Both the position numbers and the translations under genes were made by a program. Below are positions 23,735-31,642 of a stretch of DNA of 52,398 nucleotides, piece by piece. Location of the stretch: contig JAJDHH010000009.1 in assembly GCA_030266105.1 (NCBI GenBank), positions 1 through 52,398 on the forward strand. The letters are read 5' to 3'. Every line of letters starts with the position of its first letter. Within the stretch, counting starts at the first letter, position 1. Source of the DNA: Eubacteriales bacterium OttesenSCG-928-K08 (GTDB lineage: Bacteria > Bacillota > Clostridia > Christensenellales > CAG-138). The notes under the pieces were generated by a model, which saw only the letters and a program-made list of their open reading frames with translations, ran no database searches and was not told where the DNA came from.

Positions 23735-24919
23735 ATGGTAGCAGGACATCTACAAGAAAAACGTGGTTATTATCACATTGTACTAACATATCTGGATGCC
23801 AGCGGTAAACGCTGCTGGAAATGGATTACAACAGGACTTCCCGTGAAAGGGAACAAGAAAAAGGCCGAGGCGCTTTTAATGGAGGCGCGACGGGATTTCG
23901 TGCCAGGACTCGACAAGAAGCTCAGCAAGGACATTTTGTTTGCCGATTTCCTGGATGAATGGCTGGAGATTGTAAAACCTACTATTCAGCTTGTGACCTA
24001 TTCATCTTACAGCAACATGACAAAAGGTGTGATTGGGCCATACTTCCGCAGTACAAAGGCAACGCTGTCCGGCTTGCAGCCCTGGGATATTCAGAGTTTT
24101 TACACCAAAGAATTGAAGCGCGTCAAGGCCAATACCGTTATCCATTACCACGCTGTTATTCGCAAGGCGCTAAAGTACGCCATGAAACTCGACCTGATTT
24201 TGACGAACCCTGCGGATAAGGTGGAGCGTCCAAAGGTTGACCGTTTTGTGGGCAGTTTCTATGACAGCGAGGAAATCAACGAGTTGTTTGAAGCTGCAAG
24301 GGGTACAAAGCTGGAGTTACCTGTCATGCTCGGTGCATTTTACGGACTAAGGCGGAGTGAGGCGGTTGGGCTGAAATGGGATGCTATCGACTTCAAAAAC
24401 GATACCCTCACCATTAAGCACACGGTAACGTCATGCAATCTGGACGGCAAGCATATCCTCGTGGCCTCCGACAATACAAAGACCAAATCCAGCATGAGGA
24501 CTTTGCCTCTTATTCCGATTTTCAAAGAACGGCTCCTGGAGCTAAAGGACGAACAGCAGCATAACCGAAAATTGTGCGGGCGTTCCTACAACAAGGAATA
24601 TCTGGACTACATTTGTGTCAATGAGATTGGCGAGCTGCTAACGCCCAATTATGTAACGACGAGTTTCACGCGCTTACTTGAACAAAACGGGCTGCGAAGA
24701 ATACGCTATCACGACCTCAGACATAGCTGCGCCTCACTTCTGCTTGCCAATGGCGTACCCATGAAGCAGATACAAGACTGGCTCGGCCATAGCGATTTTT
24801 CTACCACGGCAAACATTTACGCGCACCTCGACTATAATTCAAAATTATCATCGGCAAGCGCGTTGATGAACGGACTTAATCTCGGTCAGGAGAGACATGA
24901 AAATGCGAGTAACGTATAA
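23735..24919 (+). CDS. int: Tyrosine recombinase integrase of the ICE
   Basis: 394 residues; start ATG 23735 has an AAAAGGAGG site, better than the TTG upstream. Order: an N-terminal arm-binding domain (GYYHIVLTYLDASGKRCWKWITTGLPVKG), a core-binding SAM-like domain (about 70-165), and the catalytic domain with Arg206 (YGLRRSEA), His326 and Arg329 in HDLRHSCAS, the LGHSD box and the nucleophile Tyr362 (NIYAHLD). This matches Tn916/Tn1549-type integrases. It is the last gene of the element, 61 bases from the tRNA-Ser 3' end, and ends before a strong terminator. Confidence 0.95.
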   Translation: MVAGHLQEKRGYYHIVLTYLDASGKRCWKWITTGLPVKGNKKKAEALLMEARRDFVPGLDKKLSKDILFADFLDEWLEIVKPTIQLVTYSSYSNMTKGVIGPYFRSTKATLSGLQPWDIQSFYTKELKRVKANTVIHYHAVIRKALKYAMKLDLILTNPADKVERPKVDRFVGSFYDSEEINELFEAARGTKLELPVMLGAFYGLRRSEAVGLKWDAIDFKNDTLTIKHTVTSCNLDGKHILVASDNTKTKSSMRTLPLIPIFKERLLELKDEQQHNRKLCGRSYNKEYLDYICVNEIGELLTPNYVTTSFTRLLEQNGLRRIRYHDLRHSCASLLLANGVPMKQIQDWLGHSDFSTTANIYAHLDYNSKLSSASALMNGLNLGQERHENASNV

Positions 24920-24946
24920 AGGGGTGCCCACTTCGAGGCAAAAAAG

Positions 24947-24981
24947 AAAAGCCTTGAAACCCGCTTGTTTCAAGGCTTTTT
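24947..24981. terminator. Strong terminator after int, also convergent with tRNA-Ser
   Basis: A perfect 14-bp stem, AAAAGCCTTGAAAC with GTTTCAAGGCTTTT, around a 6-base loop. Ts follow on the plus strand, and the A run on the other side serves the minus strand, so it probably ends both int and tRNA-Ser transcripts. Confidence 0.85.
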
Positions 24982-25069
24982 GGCGGAGAGGGTGGGATTC
25001 GAACCCACGTGGGATTGCTCCCAAACGCATTTCGAGTGCGCCCCGTTATGACCACTTCGATACCTCTCC
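24981..25069 (-). tRNA. tRNA-Ser (anticodon CGA), ICE attachment gene
   Basis: On the minus strand the 89-base sequence has a GGAGAGG acceptor stem pairing with CCTCTCC, discriminator G and an encoded CCA end. The anticodon loop is CTCGAAA, so the anticodon is CGA, reading UCG serine codons. The long variable arm (TGGGAGCAATCCCA) fits a class II tRNA and the T arm is GTGGGTTCGAATCCCAC. The 3' half (24981-25028) lies on the ICE side; the 5' half (25029-25069) is repeated downstream, so integration split and then restored the gene. TTGACA occurs on the minus strand at 25095-25090 upstream of the 5' end; no well-spaced TATAAT is seen. Confidence 0.95.
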
Positions 25070-25455
25070 GTGTATATGTTCAACCTAAATGTCAAAAATC
25101 AAACCTCGGAAAAAGGAGAGACATTTAGGAGAGACATTAGAAAAAATATTCAGTTGTGAACCTCGCAAACCCTTATCAATACAGGGTTTTTCAGCGGAAA
25201 TCCTCCAAAGTAATCACATGATTTCGAGTGCGCCCCGTTATGACCACTTCGATACCTCTCCGTGTATATGTTCACCCTAAATGTCAAAAATCAAACCTCG
25301 GAAAAAGGAGAGACATTTAGGAGAGACATTGCAAAAATTATTCAGTTGTGAACCTCGCAAACCCTTATCAATACAGGGTTTTTCAGCGGAAAGCCTCCAA
25401 AGTAATCACATGATTTCGAGTCAGCCCCGTTATGACCACTTCGATACCTCTCCAT
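25029..25455. repeat. 192-bp direct repeats carrying the att core and tRNA-Ser 5' half
   Basis: The sequence starting ATTTCGAGTGCGCCCC occurs at 25029 (inside the intact tRNA), 25221 and 25413, exactly 192 bases apart. The first two units are nearly identical over their whole length; the third is cut off after about 43 bases. Each unit runs from the att core and tRNA 5' half through a GGAGAGACAT segment, similar to the last codons of int, and an AAACCCT/AGGGTTT hairpin to the next core. This is the order found at the ICE right end (int end, hairpin, att), so the units look like remains of earlier insertions or a tandem duplication. Short ORFs inside are not genes. Confidence 0.9.
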
Positions 25456-25501
25456 ATTTAGTTTTGCCGTTTTGAGCCGATTTTGAAATCAAACTAATTT
25501 G

Positions 25502-25543
25502 ATTTCGAGTGCTCCCCACCATAACCACTTCAATGCTTTTTCG
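25502..25543. repeat. Degenerate fourth copy of the tRNA-Ser 5' half
   Basis: ATTTCGAGTGCTCCCC and ACCACTTC at 25502-25543 align with the tRNA 5' half at about three quarters of positions, with changes in the acceptor part. It is preceded by a 9-bp inverted repeat GAAATCAAA/TTTGATTTC (25485-25506). It is probably an older att remnant. Confidence 0.65.
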
Positions 25544-25660
25544 CATGATATCATTTTATTAAAATCTACGCAAGCAAAAACCACCGAAAGTTTTATGTTA
25601 ATTTTGCGTTGCAATCATATCATAACTACTAATAAAAAGCAATATTTTATAGACTATAGG

Positions 25661-25757
25661 AGTGTCGAAAAGCGTTGATTGGAAAATTCACGAATTGCGA
25701 GAGGATGCTTTCCTTACGCTCATTCTCCATTCAACATCAACGCTATTCCGACACCCC
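25661..25757. repeat. Long imperfect inverted repeat in the gap 25544-25802
   Basis: AGTGTCGAAAAGCGTTGAT near 25661-25679 pairs with ATCAACGCTATTCCGACAC at 25736-25754, with 1-2 mismatches and a bulge. The inner part contains AGGATGCTTTCCT. It lies 45 bases past the stop of the minus-strand gene ending at 25803, so it could be its terminator or a remnant of a small element. There is no ORF of note in 25544-25802; the rest is AT-rich sequence without a feature I can name. Confidence 0.5.
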
Positions 25758-25802
25758 CTTACATCATGCTTTAAGCATATTTGTACTTATCCCAGTAGAT
25801 AT

Positions 25803-27914
25803 CTATTCTGCTTGCTGCCCGTTCCAGTTCATGCCGCCTCGGCCACCCATTCCTCCCCCACCGGGCCCTATGCCCAAGCTCACACTTTCGCCTGTGTCGG
25901 AAATGGAAGTCATAGTTCCGGACAATGTAACGGTGTATATTTCATCTCCGTTTGCATAAATCGTATAACTTTCGCCATCCTTCATTTGCGGTGAGGATAG
26001 GGCAACAGCCTTAAAATCCTTATCGGCAGTGTGCTTGATTATCACATCACCTTTTGCGTCCATTACCTCAATAACCGTTCCGGCTTCCTGCGCGTTGGTA
26101 AACTGGAAGTTGAGCATGGGTTGGGTTCCTTCGGCGTTGATGTTGTTTGCACTGTTGCCAATCATGGCAAACGCCGTGCCACTCGTGCCCGCAACAGTGC
26201 CGCCCGTGATTGTGAATGTGCCGTCGCAATCGAGCGCACCGTCTCCGCCCACACCGTTTGCGCCAATCGCGCTTATGTATAATTCACCGCCTGTAATGGT
26301 TATGCCACCATTTGAGTCAAGGCCGTCATAACCGGCTATCAGGTGGATTGTGCCACCATTGATGGTGATTAAGTTATCGCCACTGCCCATAAACTTGTCG
26401 GCCCCAAATGCACCGCCGCCCTGCGTGCCATTGCTGCTGCCGCCCGCTGCGTTGATTCCATCGTCCGCAGCGTTGAGCGTGATATCGCCACTGTTTATGG
26501 TTACGTTATTTCCCTCAAGCCCTTCATAGCATGTTATTATATTTATTGTCGTTTCACCCTCAACGAGCAAATCCTCATCCGCGTGCATAGCGTCATCACC
26601 GGTGGATATCGTAAAACTGCCCCCACATATTGTTACATTTGTGTTTGAATGCACAGCATCATCTGCACTATCGATGTTAAACACACCACCCTTAATTATA
26701 AGGTCGCCTCCGGATTTTATCGCCTTAAAGCTGCCGGAGCTTGTGTCCTCGGTGGCGCTTTCAGTGCTAATGTCGTTGGTGGCTGTGTCGGGCGTGCTTG
26801 TGGGTGCTGGAGGTTCACTGCTATCTGGGTTCATATCCGGTGGCATGCCAGGTACATTCCCATCAGGGGGTGTTCGGCTGCCCCAGTCCGGCATATTATC
26901 CATATCCGGCTTTTGACTCATGTCCGGCATGTTGCTCATATCCGGCATTTGCCCCATATCTCCACGGCCACCAACGCCCCCAAACCCCTCATCTGCACGT
27001 TCGGGCGCGTTTTCGCTGCCTCCGCCCGCAGTAATGCTAAAATTACCATCATGTATTGTGAGCGTGCTTTGCGCTTGTATGCCATCGTTAGCGGAGTTGA
27101 TTGTGTAATCTCCACCATATAATATGATAAAACCACTGTCCGCACTATCGTTGTTGCTTTGTATCCCATCATTTCCTGAATCAAGCTTTAGCGTAGCATC
27201 AATAACAATCACAGAATCCCGGCCGCGAATTGCATGGTTGGCGGCTTCAACATTAATATTGCCGCTCACGAGTATCAAATCGTCCTTTGTGCCAATGCCA
27301 TTGTTGTAGTTTGCGCTCACATTAAGTTCGCCCATGCCGTTAATCGTTAAATCCTGCTTGCTGAATATTGTCGCGTTTGGCTCATCTGTGTTCTCATCGG
27401 GGAAGGTGTAGTTCTCGCCATCGCTTATGTAATTTTGAGTGCCATCGGCCAATATCAAAACCAATTTATCCGCCGACACACAGTTTATTGCCGAGCCATC
27501 TTCGTTGCTGATATTTACGCCATTAAGCACAACACGCACCAGCGCATCGTCAGGCGCTTCAATTGTGATTTGCCCGTTATTAAGCGTGCCCTCAAGCACA
27601 TATGTGCCCGCCTCAGTGATTAAAAGCGAATTCCCATTAACCTTTGCGCCGTTGCCCTGCACCAAAATGCTATCGCCGCTGAGCTTAATAACAGCGGCGG
27701 ACTCATCCCAGCTGCTATCAATATCCTCTTCCTTTACATTGTCATACTCCGATGCGATATACGGGGATGTTGTTTGCGCTCCCTGCGTTCCTGTATTTGT
27801 TTCCGGGGTCGGGTCGCTGTTTTGCGGCACTTTCGCTGTGCACCCTGCCACAGTGGTCAGCAAAAGCAAGCAAGTGCAAATGGCGATCGTCAATATATTT
27901 TTGCGTTTAAGCAT
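25803..27914 (-). CDS. Cthe_2159-like carbohydrate-binding beta-helix lipoprotein
   Basis: 703 residues. The N-terminus is a lipoprotein signal peptide with lipobox VAGC (Cys25), so the protein is anchored outside the membrane. A Thr/Pro/Gln linker leads to repeated beta-helix turns containing phrases such as DDGINAAGG, ANDGIQAQS, GNDGIQSNN, ADDAVHSNT and GYDGLDSNGG. These Asp-Gly turns are typical of the Cthe_2159 family, a right-handed beta-helix that binds acidic polysaccharide with calcium. A Met/Asp/Pro-rich insert (DMGQMPDMSNMPDM and onward, about residues 314-370) splits the helix. It is the last gene of an operon with DUF4956 and VTC-domain genes, a set seen together in Clostridia and often with CotH. 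An AGGAGAG site precedes the ATG. Confidence 0.85.
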   Translation of the reverse strand: MLKRKNILTIAICTCLLLLTTVAGCTAKVPQNSDPTPETNTGTQGAQTTSPYIASEYDNVKEEDIDSSWDESAAVIKLSGDSILVQGNGAKVNGNSLLITEAGTYVLEGTLNNGQITIEAPDDALVRVVLNGVNISNEDGSAINCVSADKLVLILADGTQNYISDGENYTFPDENTDEPNATIFSKQDLTINGMGELNVSANYNNGIGTKDDLILVSGNINVEAANHAIRGRDSVIVIDATLKLDSGNDGIQSNNDSADSGFIILYGGDYTINSANDGIQAQSTLTIHDGNFSITAGGGSENAPERADEGFGGVGGRGDMGQMPDMSNMPDMSQKPDMDNMPDWGSRTPPDGNVPGMPPDMNPDSSEPPAPTSTPDTATNDISTESATEDTSSGSFKAIKSGGDLIIKGGVFNIDSADDAVHSNTNVTICGGSFTISTGDDAMHADEDLLVEGETTINIITCYEGLEGNNVTINSGDITLNAADDGINAAGGSSNGTQGGGAFGADKFMGSGDNLITINGGTIHLIAGYDGLDSNGGITITGGELYISAIGANGVGGDGALDCDGTFTITGGTVAGTSGTAFAMIGNSANNINAEGTQPMLNFQFTNAQEAGTVIEVMDAKGDVIIKHTADKDFKAVALSSPQMKDGESYTIYANGDEIYTVTLSGTMTSISDTGESVSLGIGPGGGGMGGRGGMNWNGQQAE

Positions 27915-27952
27915 TTTTATTCTCTCCTTAAGCTTTAATCATATCACATGCG

Positions 27953-28621
27953 CTACAATTCATTTGCGGGGGCAAGCTTGTTGCTGCATGTAATGCTCAG
28001 GTTCCCATTTCGCTGGCGTATTTGGTCGAGCATCTCTTTTTCTTTATCGGTTTCCTTTAGCTTGATCGTATACTGCAGCTCATATAACCCCCCAAGGTTT
28101 GTTGTGCGCACCCTATCCAACGAATATGAAAATGTATACTTGCTAAATAAATCATCAAACATATGCGAATAGTCCGCGTCCTCAGGAATAACTACCTTTA
28201 GCGTTTTTATCGCGCTATCTCGCTCGCCAAAGCGGGTCATGTTCAACACAAGCATTATAACGCTTACCGTTACTGTAAGTAAAACTGCATAAACAACATA
28301 ACCCATACCTGCAGCTAAACCTGCGGCCATTGCAAAAAATATGATTATGATTTCTTTTGCGCTGCCGGGCACGCTCCTAAAGCGCACAAGGCTAAATGCG
28401 CCCATAACTGCAACCCCTGTGCCAAGATTTCCGTTCACAACCATGATTACCGATTGCACAAGCACGGGAAGCAATGCGATGGTTACAACAAAGTTTTTGC
28501 TGTAGCTGTTGCGAAACATATACACACAGGCAATGATCAAACCAAGCGCAAGCGAAACCACCGTGCAGATGGCAACCTGACTAATCGTAATGCTTCCGGC
28601 CGAAAGAATACTATTAAGCAC
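27953..28621 (-). CDS. DUF4956 membrane protein
   Basis: 222 residues with about four membrane segments in the first 140 (around 10-30, 42-62, 70-85 and 100-130, the last double) and a soluble C-terminal alpha/beta domain (RDSAIKTLKVVIPEDADYSHMFDDLFSKY). The sequence LGTGVAVMGAFSLVRFRSVPGSAKEI is the DUF4956 hallmark. These genes regularly sit beside VTC-domain polymerase genes, and the frame overlaps the VTC gene by 8 bases, so the two probably form a membrane complex. Possible roles are export or control of polyphosphate or cell-surface polymer; neither is shown. Confidence 0.85.
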   Translation of the reverse strand: MLNSILSAGSITISQVAICTVVSLALGLIIACVYMFRNSYSKNFVVTIALLPVLVQSVIMVVNGNLGTGVAVMGAFSLVRFRSVPGSAKEIIIIFFAMAAGLAAGMGYVVYAVLLTVTVSVIMLVLNMTRFGERDSAIKTLKVVIPEDADYSHMFDDLFSKYTFSYSLDRVRTTNLGGLYELQYTIKLKETDKEKEMLDQIRQRNGNLSITCSNKLAPANEL

Positions 28622-29354
28622 TTCTAATTACCTCCATTAAAGGGTTGATAAGGTGTTCGCTGTAAACAGCGCCGTATTTCGAGAAGGACTGCGGGTAAAT
28701 GCTCAGCTCACAAAGCAGCCTGCACAACCACAGCGGCAGCGCATCCAGCGTTTTAATCTCCAACAGCCTTATGCCGGGTGTAATCAAAAGATTGCCATAA
28801 TCCCCCTGACCCAGATCGAGATGATGATCGCGCCAGCGCACATTTGCATCGAATGTCATGCGCAGCTGCTTATCCTCCTTGCCATAAAGGGCAATACGGT
28901 CATAGCTTAGCAGCACCTTAGGCGATGGTCGCACTTGCTTGATGAACCAATCTATCTCACCAAATGTTTGTGTGTTGCAAACGTTTGGTGACGGTACTAT
29001 CCCCTGCTCCAGGTATTCTCTAGCTTGATAAAGCGGCATTGGCATGCGGCGCTTGTAGGTTACGCCATGCAGCTTCTTTTTCAATTCAAGGTAGACTGTT
29101 GTGTCCGCACCTGGCGTTCCGTAGCTTCTTAAACGCAGCTTTTCCTTAAAACTGGGTTTATCCAGCGAGTGTCGGATTATTGAATAATCTTCCGTATCAA
29201 AATAAACTGTTGATATTGTGTGCAGGCCATATTGATCCTGCTCCATATAATGGTCGAGTCTTGCCGTCAGCTCAGCAAACTGATCCGGCCTCACCATGAA
29301 TTTTTTTTCATGCCGCTCAAATATCATATTTGTTTTTGTCGCCTCTTTTGCCAT
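28614..29354 (-). CDS. VTC-domain polyphosphate polymerase-like protein
   Basis: 246 residues; ATG 29354 is used because AGAGG is 10 bases upstream, too close to the TTG at 29363. It is a VTC/CYTH-type triphosphate tunnel domain: FERHEKKFMV near the start, TVYFDTEDYSIIRHSLDKPSFKEKLRLRSYG, then YLELKKKLHGVTYKRRM, the alternating basic residues lining the tunnel. The eukaryotic VTC4 relative makes polyphosphate from ATP. Bacterial members next to DUF4956 and CotH or Cthe_2159-like proteins are less understood. First gene of the minus-strand operon 29354-25803, divergent from the SorC regulator, with a shared gap of about 300 bases. Confidence 0.85.
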   Translation of the reverse strand: MAKEATKTNMIFERHEKKFMVRPDQFAELTARLDHYMEQDQYGLHTISTVYFDTEDYSIIRHSLDKPSFKEKLRLRSYGTPGADTTVYLELKKKLHGVTYKRRMPMPLYQAREYLEQGIVPSPNVCNTQTFGEIDWFIKQVRPSPKVLLSYDRIALYGKEDKQLRMTFDANVRWRDHHLDLGQGDYGNLLITPGIRLLEIKTLDALPLWLCRLLCELSIYPQSFSKYGAVYSEHLINPLMEVIRSA

Positions 29355-29655
29355 GGAATACAAACCTCTTTTCTGCTATTTGCATTGCTTCATTTCTCCA
29401 TGAGCCTATTCTATGACTCTAATATGATGAATTTTTGAGGAACCCAAGCGGATGTGCTGAGGATTTAGCAAAATTGCAAAATCCAAAAGCCAGCGGTATG
29501 GGCAATCGAATTTATTTTACGGTTATGATCTTTGGGTAAACGAACGATGAAGGAAGTTCAAGTTTCACATTTGTGCGTCTTTTTTATTATTATGGCGATT
29601 GCCATTTTTGTTGCTCTGTGGTACGATAATGTTAGCTAACAGGGGAAGCGAGGTA

Positions 29656-30630
29656 ATGGCCTTGGCACAAAACATGAGACCCCGCGATATACGACAAAAC
29701 GAGCTGATGATACAGGTCGCTAGAATGTATTATATCGATAATCTTTCTCAAGCGCAGATTGCCCAAAAAATCGAAATGTCCCGCTCTAATGTTTCACGGA
29801 TTTTGCAAAATTGCAAAGAGGCGGGCATCGTTGAAATTCGCCTACACGATCAGGCCTTGCGCACATGGGAGATTAAGCGGCGGCTAATCGATCGCTTTTC
29901 ACTTAAGGATGCGGTGATCGCTCCGCGTGGCAATATACAAGAAGGCGTGCTAAATGCCGTGAGCCAAATCGCTGCGGACTATGTGGAAGACTTGCTAAGG
30001 GATGACATGACAATTGGCATTGGCTGGGGTTCCACAATTCACCGGCTTGTGAATATGCTAAAGCCCTCATCCTACCATGGCACACATGTCATACAGCTTG
30101 TTGGCGGCACAAACCTTACCGAAAACTATGCGGATAGCGTGCAGCTCGCGCTTGACTTTGCCAGAAAAACAGGTGCCGTGCCGCACATTCTAAATGCGCC
30201 TTTGCTGGTTTCCAGCAAAGAAGTGCGCGACATATTTATTGAAGAAAACAGCATAAGGCACCACCTTGAGTTAACCAGCGGCATAGATGCCGCAATCGCC
30301 ACCATTAGCACAAACGCGCCTGATAGAAGCACGCTTGTGTCGGCGGGTTACCTCACACGCGAGCAAACGCAAGCGCTATGCAACGAAGGCCTTTTTACGC
30401 ACATGCTTGGCCAGCACATCGATGAACAGGGCGTGCTCGCAAATATTCCACTTAACGACAGGGTTGTGGGCATCAACTTAAACACATTTAAACGTATCCC
30501 GCTGCGCATAGGTGTTGCATGCGGTGAATATAAAGCCCGGCAGATCGCAGCGGCGCTCAAGGGTGGCTACATAAACGTGCTCATTACTGATGAGCTGACT
30601 GCGATGCAGGTAGAAAAAGCTGCAAACTGA
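29656..30630 (+). CDS. SorC-family transcriptional regulator of the aco-like operon
   Basis: 324 residues from ATG 29656, preceded by GGGGAAGCGAGG; the frame is open further upstream but the usual SorC length (about 315) and the binding site favour this start. N-terminal HTH: ARMYYIDNLSQAQIAQKIEMSRSNVSRILQNCKEAGIVEI. The rest is the sugar-isomerase-like effector domain with IGIGWGSTIHRLV, TSGIDAAIATI and VGINLNTFKRIP-type blocks and an ending NVLITDELTA. SorC regulators bind phosphorylated sugars or related small metabolites. Only 42 bases separate it from the E1alpha gene, so it is co-transcribed with the genes it probably controls. An ATGGC/GCCAT repeat upstream (29595-29608) could be an operator. 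Confidence 0.88.
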   Translation: MALAQNMRPRDIRQNELMIQVARMYYIDNLSQAQIAQKIEMSRSNVSRILQNCKEAGIVEIRLHDQALRTWEIKRRLIDRFSLKDAVIAPRGNIQEGVLNAVSQIAADYVEDLLRDDMTIGIGWGSTIHRLVNMLKPSSYHGTHVIQLVGGTNLTENYADSVQLALDFARKTGAVPHILNAPLLVSSKEVRDIFIEENSIRHHLELTSGIDAAIATISTNAPDRSTLVSAGYLTREQTQALCNEGLFTHMLGQHIDEQGVLANIPLNDRVVGINLNTFKRIPLRIGVACGEYKARQIAAALKGGYINVLITDELTAMQVEKAAN

Positions 30631-30672
30631 ACAAACTATGATATTGGACAACCGGAAAGGAGGCGCATGCCA

Positions 30673-31626
30673 ATGTACAGCAAAGAGAAATATGCAGAAA
30701 TGCTGGAAAAAATGCTTCTGACCCGCCGCTTTGAAGAGAAGGTGAGCTATTTCTTCGCGATGGGCATGATACACGGCACAACCCACCTATATGTGGGTGA
30801 GGAGGCCGTAGCAACAGGCGTTTGCACAGCGCTTAAGCAAGAGGATCTTATCGTCAGCACCCACCGTGGGCACGGCCACTGCATATCAAAGGGCATAGAC
30901 CTTAATAAAATGATGGCTGAGCTTTTGGGAAAATCCACCGGATACTGCAAGGGTAAGGGCGGCTCAATGCACATTGCGGACCTTAACGTGGGCAACCTTG
31001 GCGCAAACGGTGTTGTTGGCGGCGGGCTGCCGCTGGCGGTGGGCGCGGGGCTCACAACACAGATGAAAAAAATCGACCGCATCGTAGTGTGCTTCTTTGG
31101 CGATGGCGCTTCTAACCAGGGCACATTCCATGAATCCCTAAACTTAGCCGCCGTATGGAAACTGCCCATACTTTTTGTGCTTGAAAACAATAAATATGGC
31201 ATGTCTAACTCGATTAAAAACAGCACGGCGATAGATAATCTCACCGTGCGGGCGGATAGCTATGGCATGAAAGGCACTGAGGTGGACGGCATGGATGTGC
31301 TAAAGGTGCACGCCGCAACGATTGAGGCGCGCAACTATGTGCTGCAAAATGGCCCGATGCTGCTCGTTTGCGACACATACCGCTACCTTGGCCACTCCAA
31401 AAGCGATGCAAATGTTTACCGCACAACCGAAGAAATAGAAAGCTGGAAAGCGCGCGATGCGATTGCGCAGCTTGAAAACTACCTCGTGGAAAATAAAATA
31501 TTCACTCAGGACGAAATTGACGCTTTTGAGAAGGATACCCGGCAACAGATCGAGGATGCAACCGCTTATGCGCAAAAGAGCGACTATCCTTCCATAAACG
31601 ACATCGAAACCGATGTTTACGCTTAA
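30673..31626 (+). CDS. acoA: TPP-dependent E1 alpha subunit, acetoin-dehydrogenase type
   Basis: 317 residues. GGAGG at 30659-30663 is 9 bases from ATG 30673 and only 3 from ATG 30667, so the second start is preferred. The thiamine diphosphate motif begins GDGASNQG (about residue 143) and continues to ENNKYGMSN; HRGHGHCISKG and GGSMHI are also E1alpha family signatures. With E1beta it oxidatively cleaves acetoin or a related 2-hydroxy/2-oxo compound and passes the acyl unit to E2. Length and order alpha-beta-E2 match acoABC rather than pyruvate dehydrogenase, but 2-oxoacid substrates cannot be excluded. Confidence 0.85.
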   Translation: MYSKEKYAEMLEKMLLTRRFEEKVSYFFAMGMIHGTTHLYVGEEAVATGVCTALKQEDLIVSTHRGHGHCISKGIDLNKMMAELLGKSTGYCKGKGGSMHIADLNVGNLGANGVVGGGLPLAVGAGLTTQMKKIDRIVVCFFGDGASNQGTFHESLNLAAVWKLPILFVLENNKYGMSNSIKNSTAIDNLTVRADSYGMKGTEVDGMDVLKVHAATIEARNYVLQNGPMLLVCDTYRYLGHSKSDANVYRTTEEIESWKARDAIAQLENYLVENKIFTQDEIDAFEKDTRQQIEDATAYAQKSDYPSINDIETDVYA

Positions 31627-31642
31627 GGCGGAGGGCTAAAAA

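Larger units (their letters stand above)
1..25028. mobile_element. Integrative conjugative element, right part (Tn1549/CTn-like), left end outside the window
   Basis: The gene content is that of a Firmicutes conjugative transposon: VirB4-like ATPase, NlpC/P60 hydrolase, DUF4315, DUF4366, topB, ArdA proteins, relaxase and MobC, Orf7/Orf8-like sigma-factor pair, excisionase and tyrosine integrase. The integrase is the last gene and is followed by a strong hairpin and a tRNA-Ser gene. The right boundary is placed where the repeated att core begins, inside the tRNA anticodon loop at 25029. Everything left of that, including the tRNA 3' half, would be supplied by the element. The matching left att site is not visible, so the full length is unknown. 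At least four cargo insertions interrupt the backbone. Confidence 0.9.

Noticed and set aside
24897-25088. ORF running from the integrase end across the tRNA-Ser gene
   Set aside because: Its phrase GWDSNPRG and the rest come from translating the tRNA antisense, a well-known annotation artefact.
25029-25455. CRISPR or functional tandem tRNA genes
   Set aside because: 192-bp period, no spacers; copies two and three lack the tRNA 3' half and cannot give a tRNA.
25089-25475. Two similar ~63-codon ORFs in the 192-bp repeats
   Set aside because: They read through tRNA-half copies and hairpins, have no ribosome binding sites, and exist only because the DNA is repeated.
26602-27993. Several plus-strand ORFs opposite the beta-helix lipoprotein
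   Set aside because: Complements of the low-complexity lipoprotein repeats; no independent coding signals.
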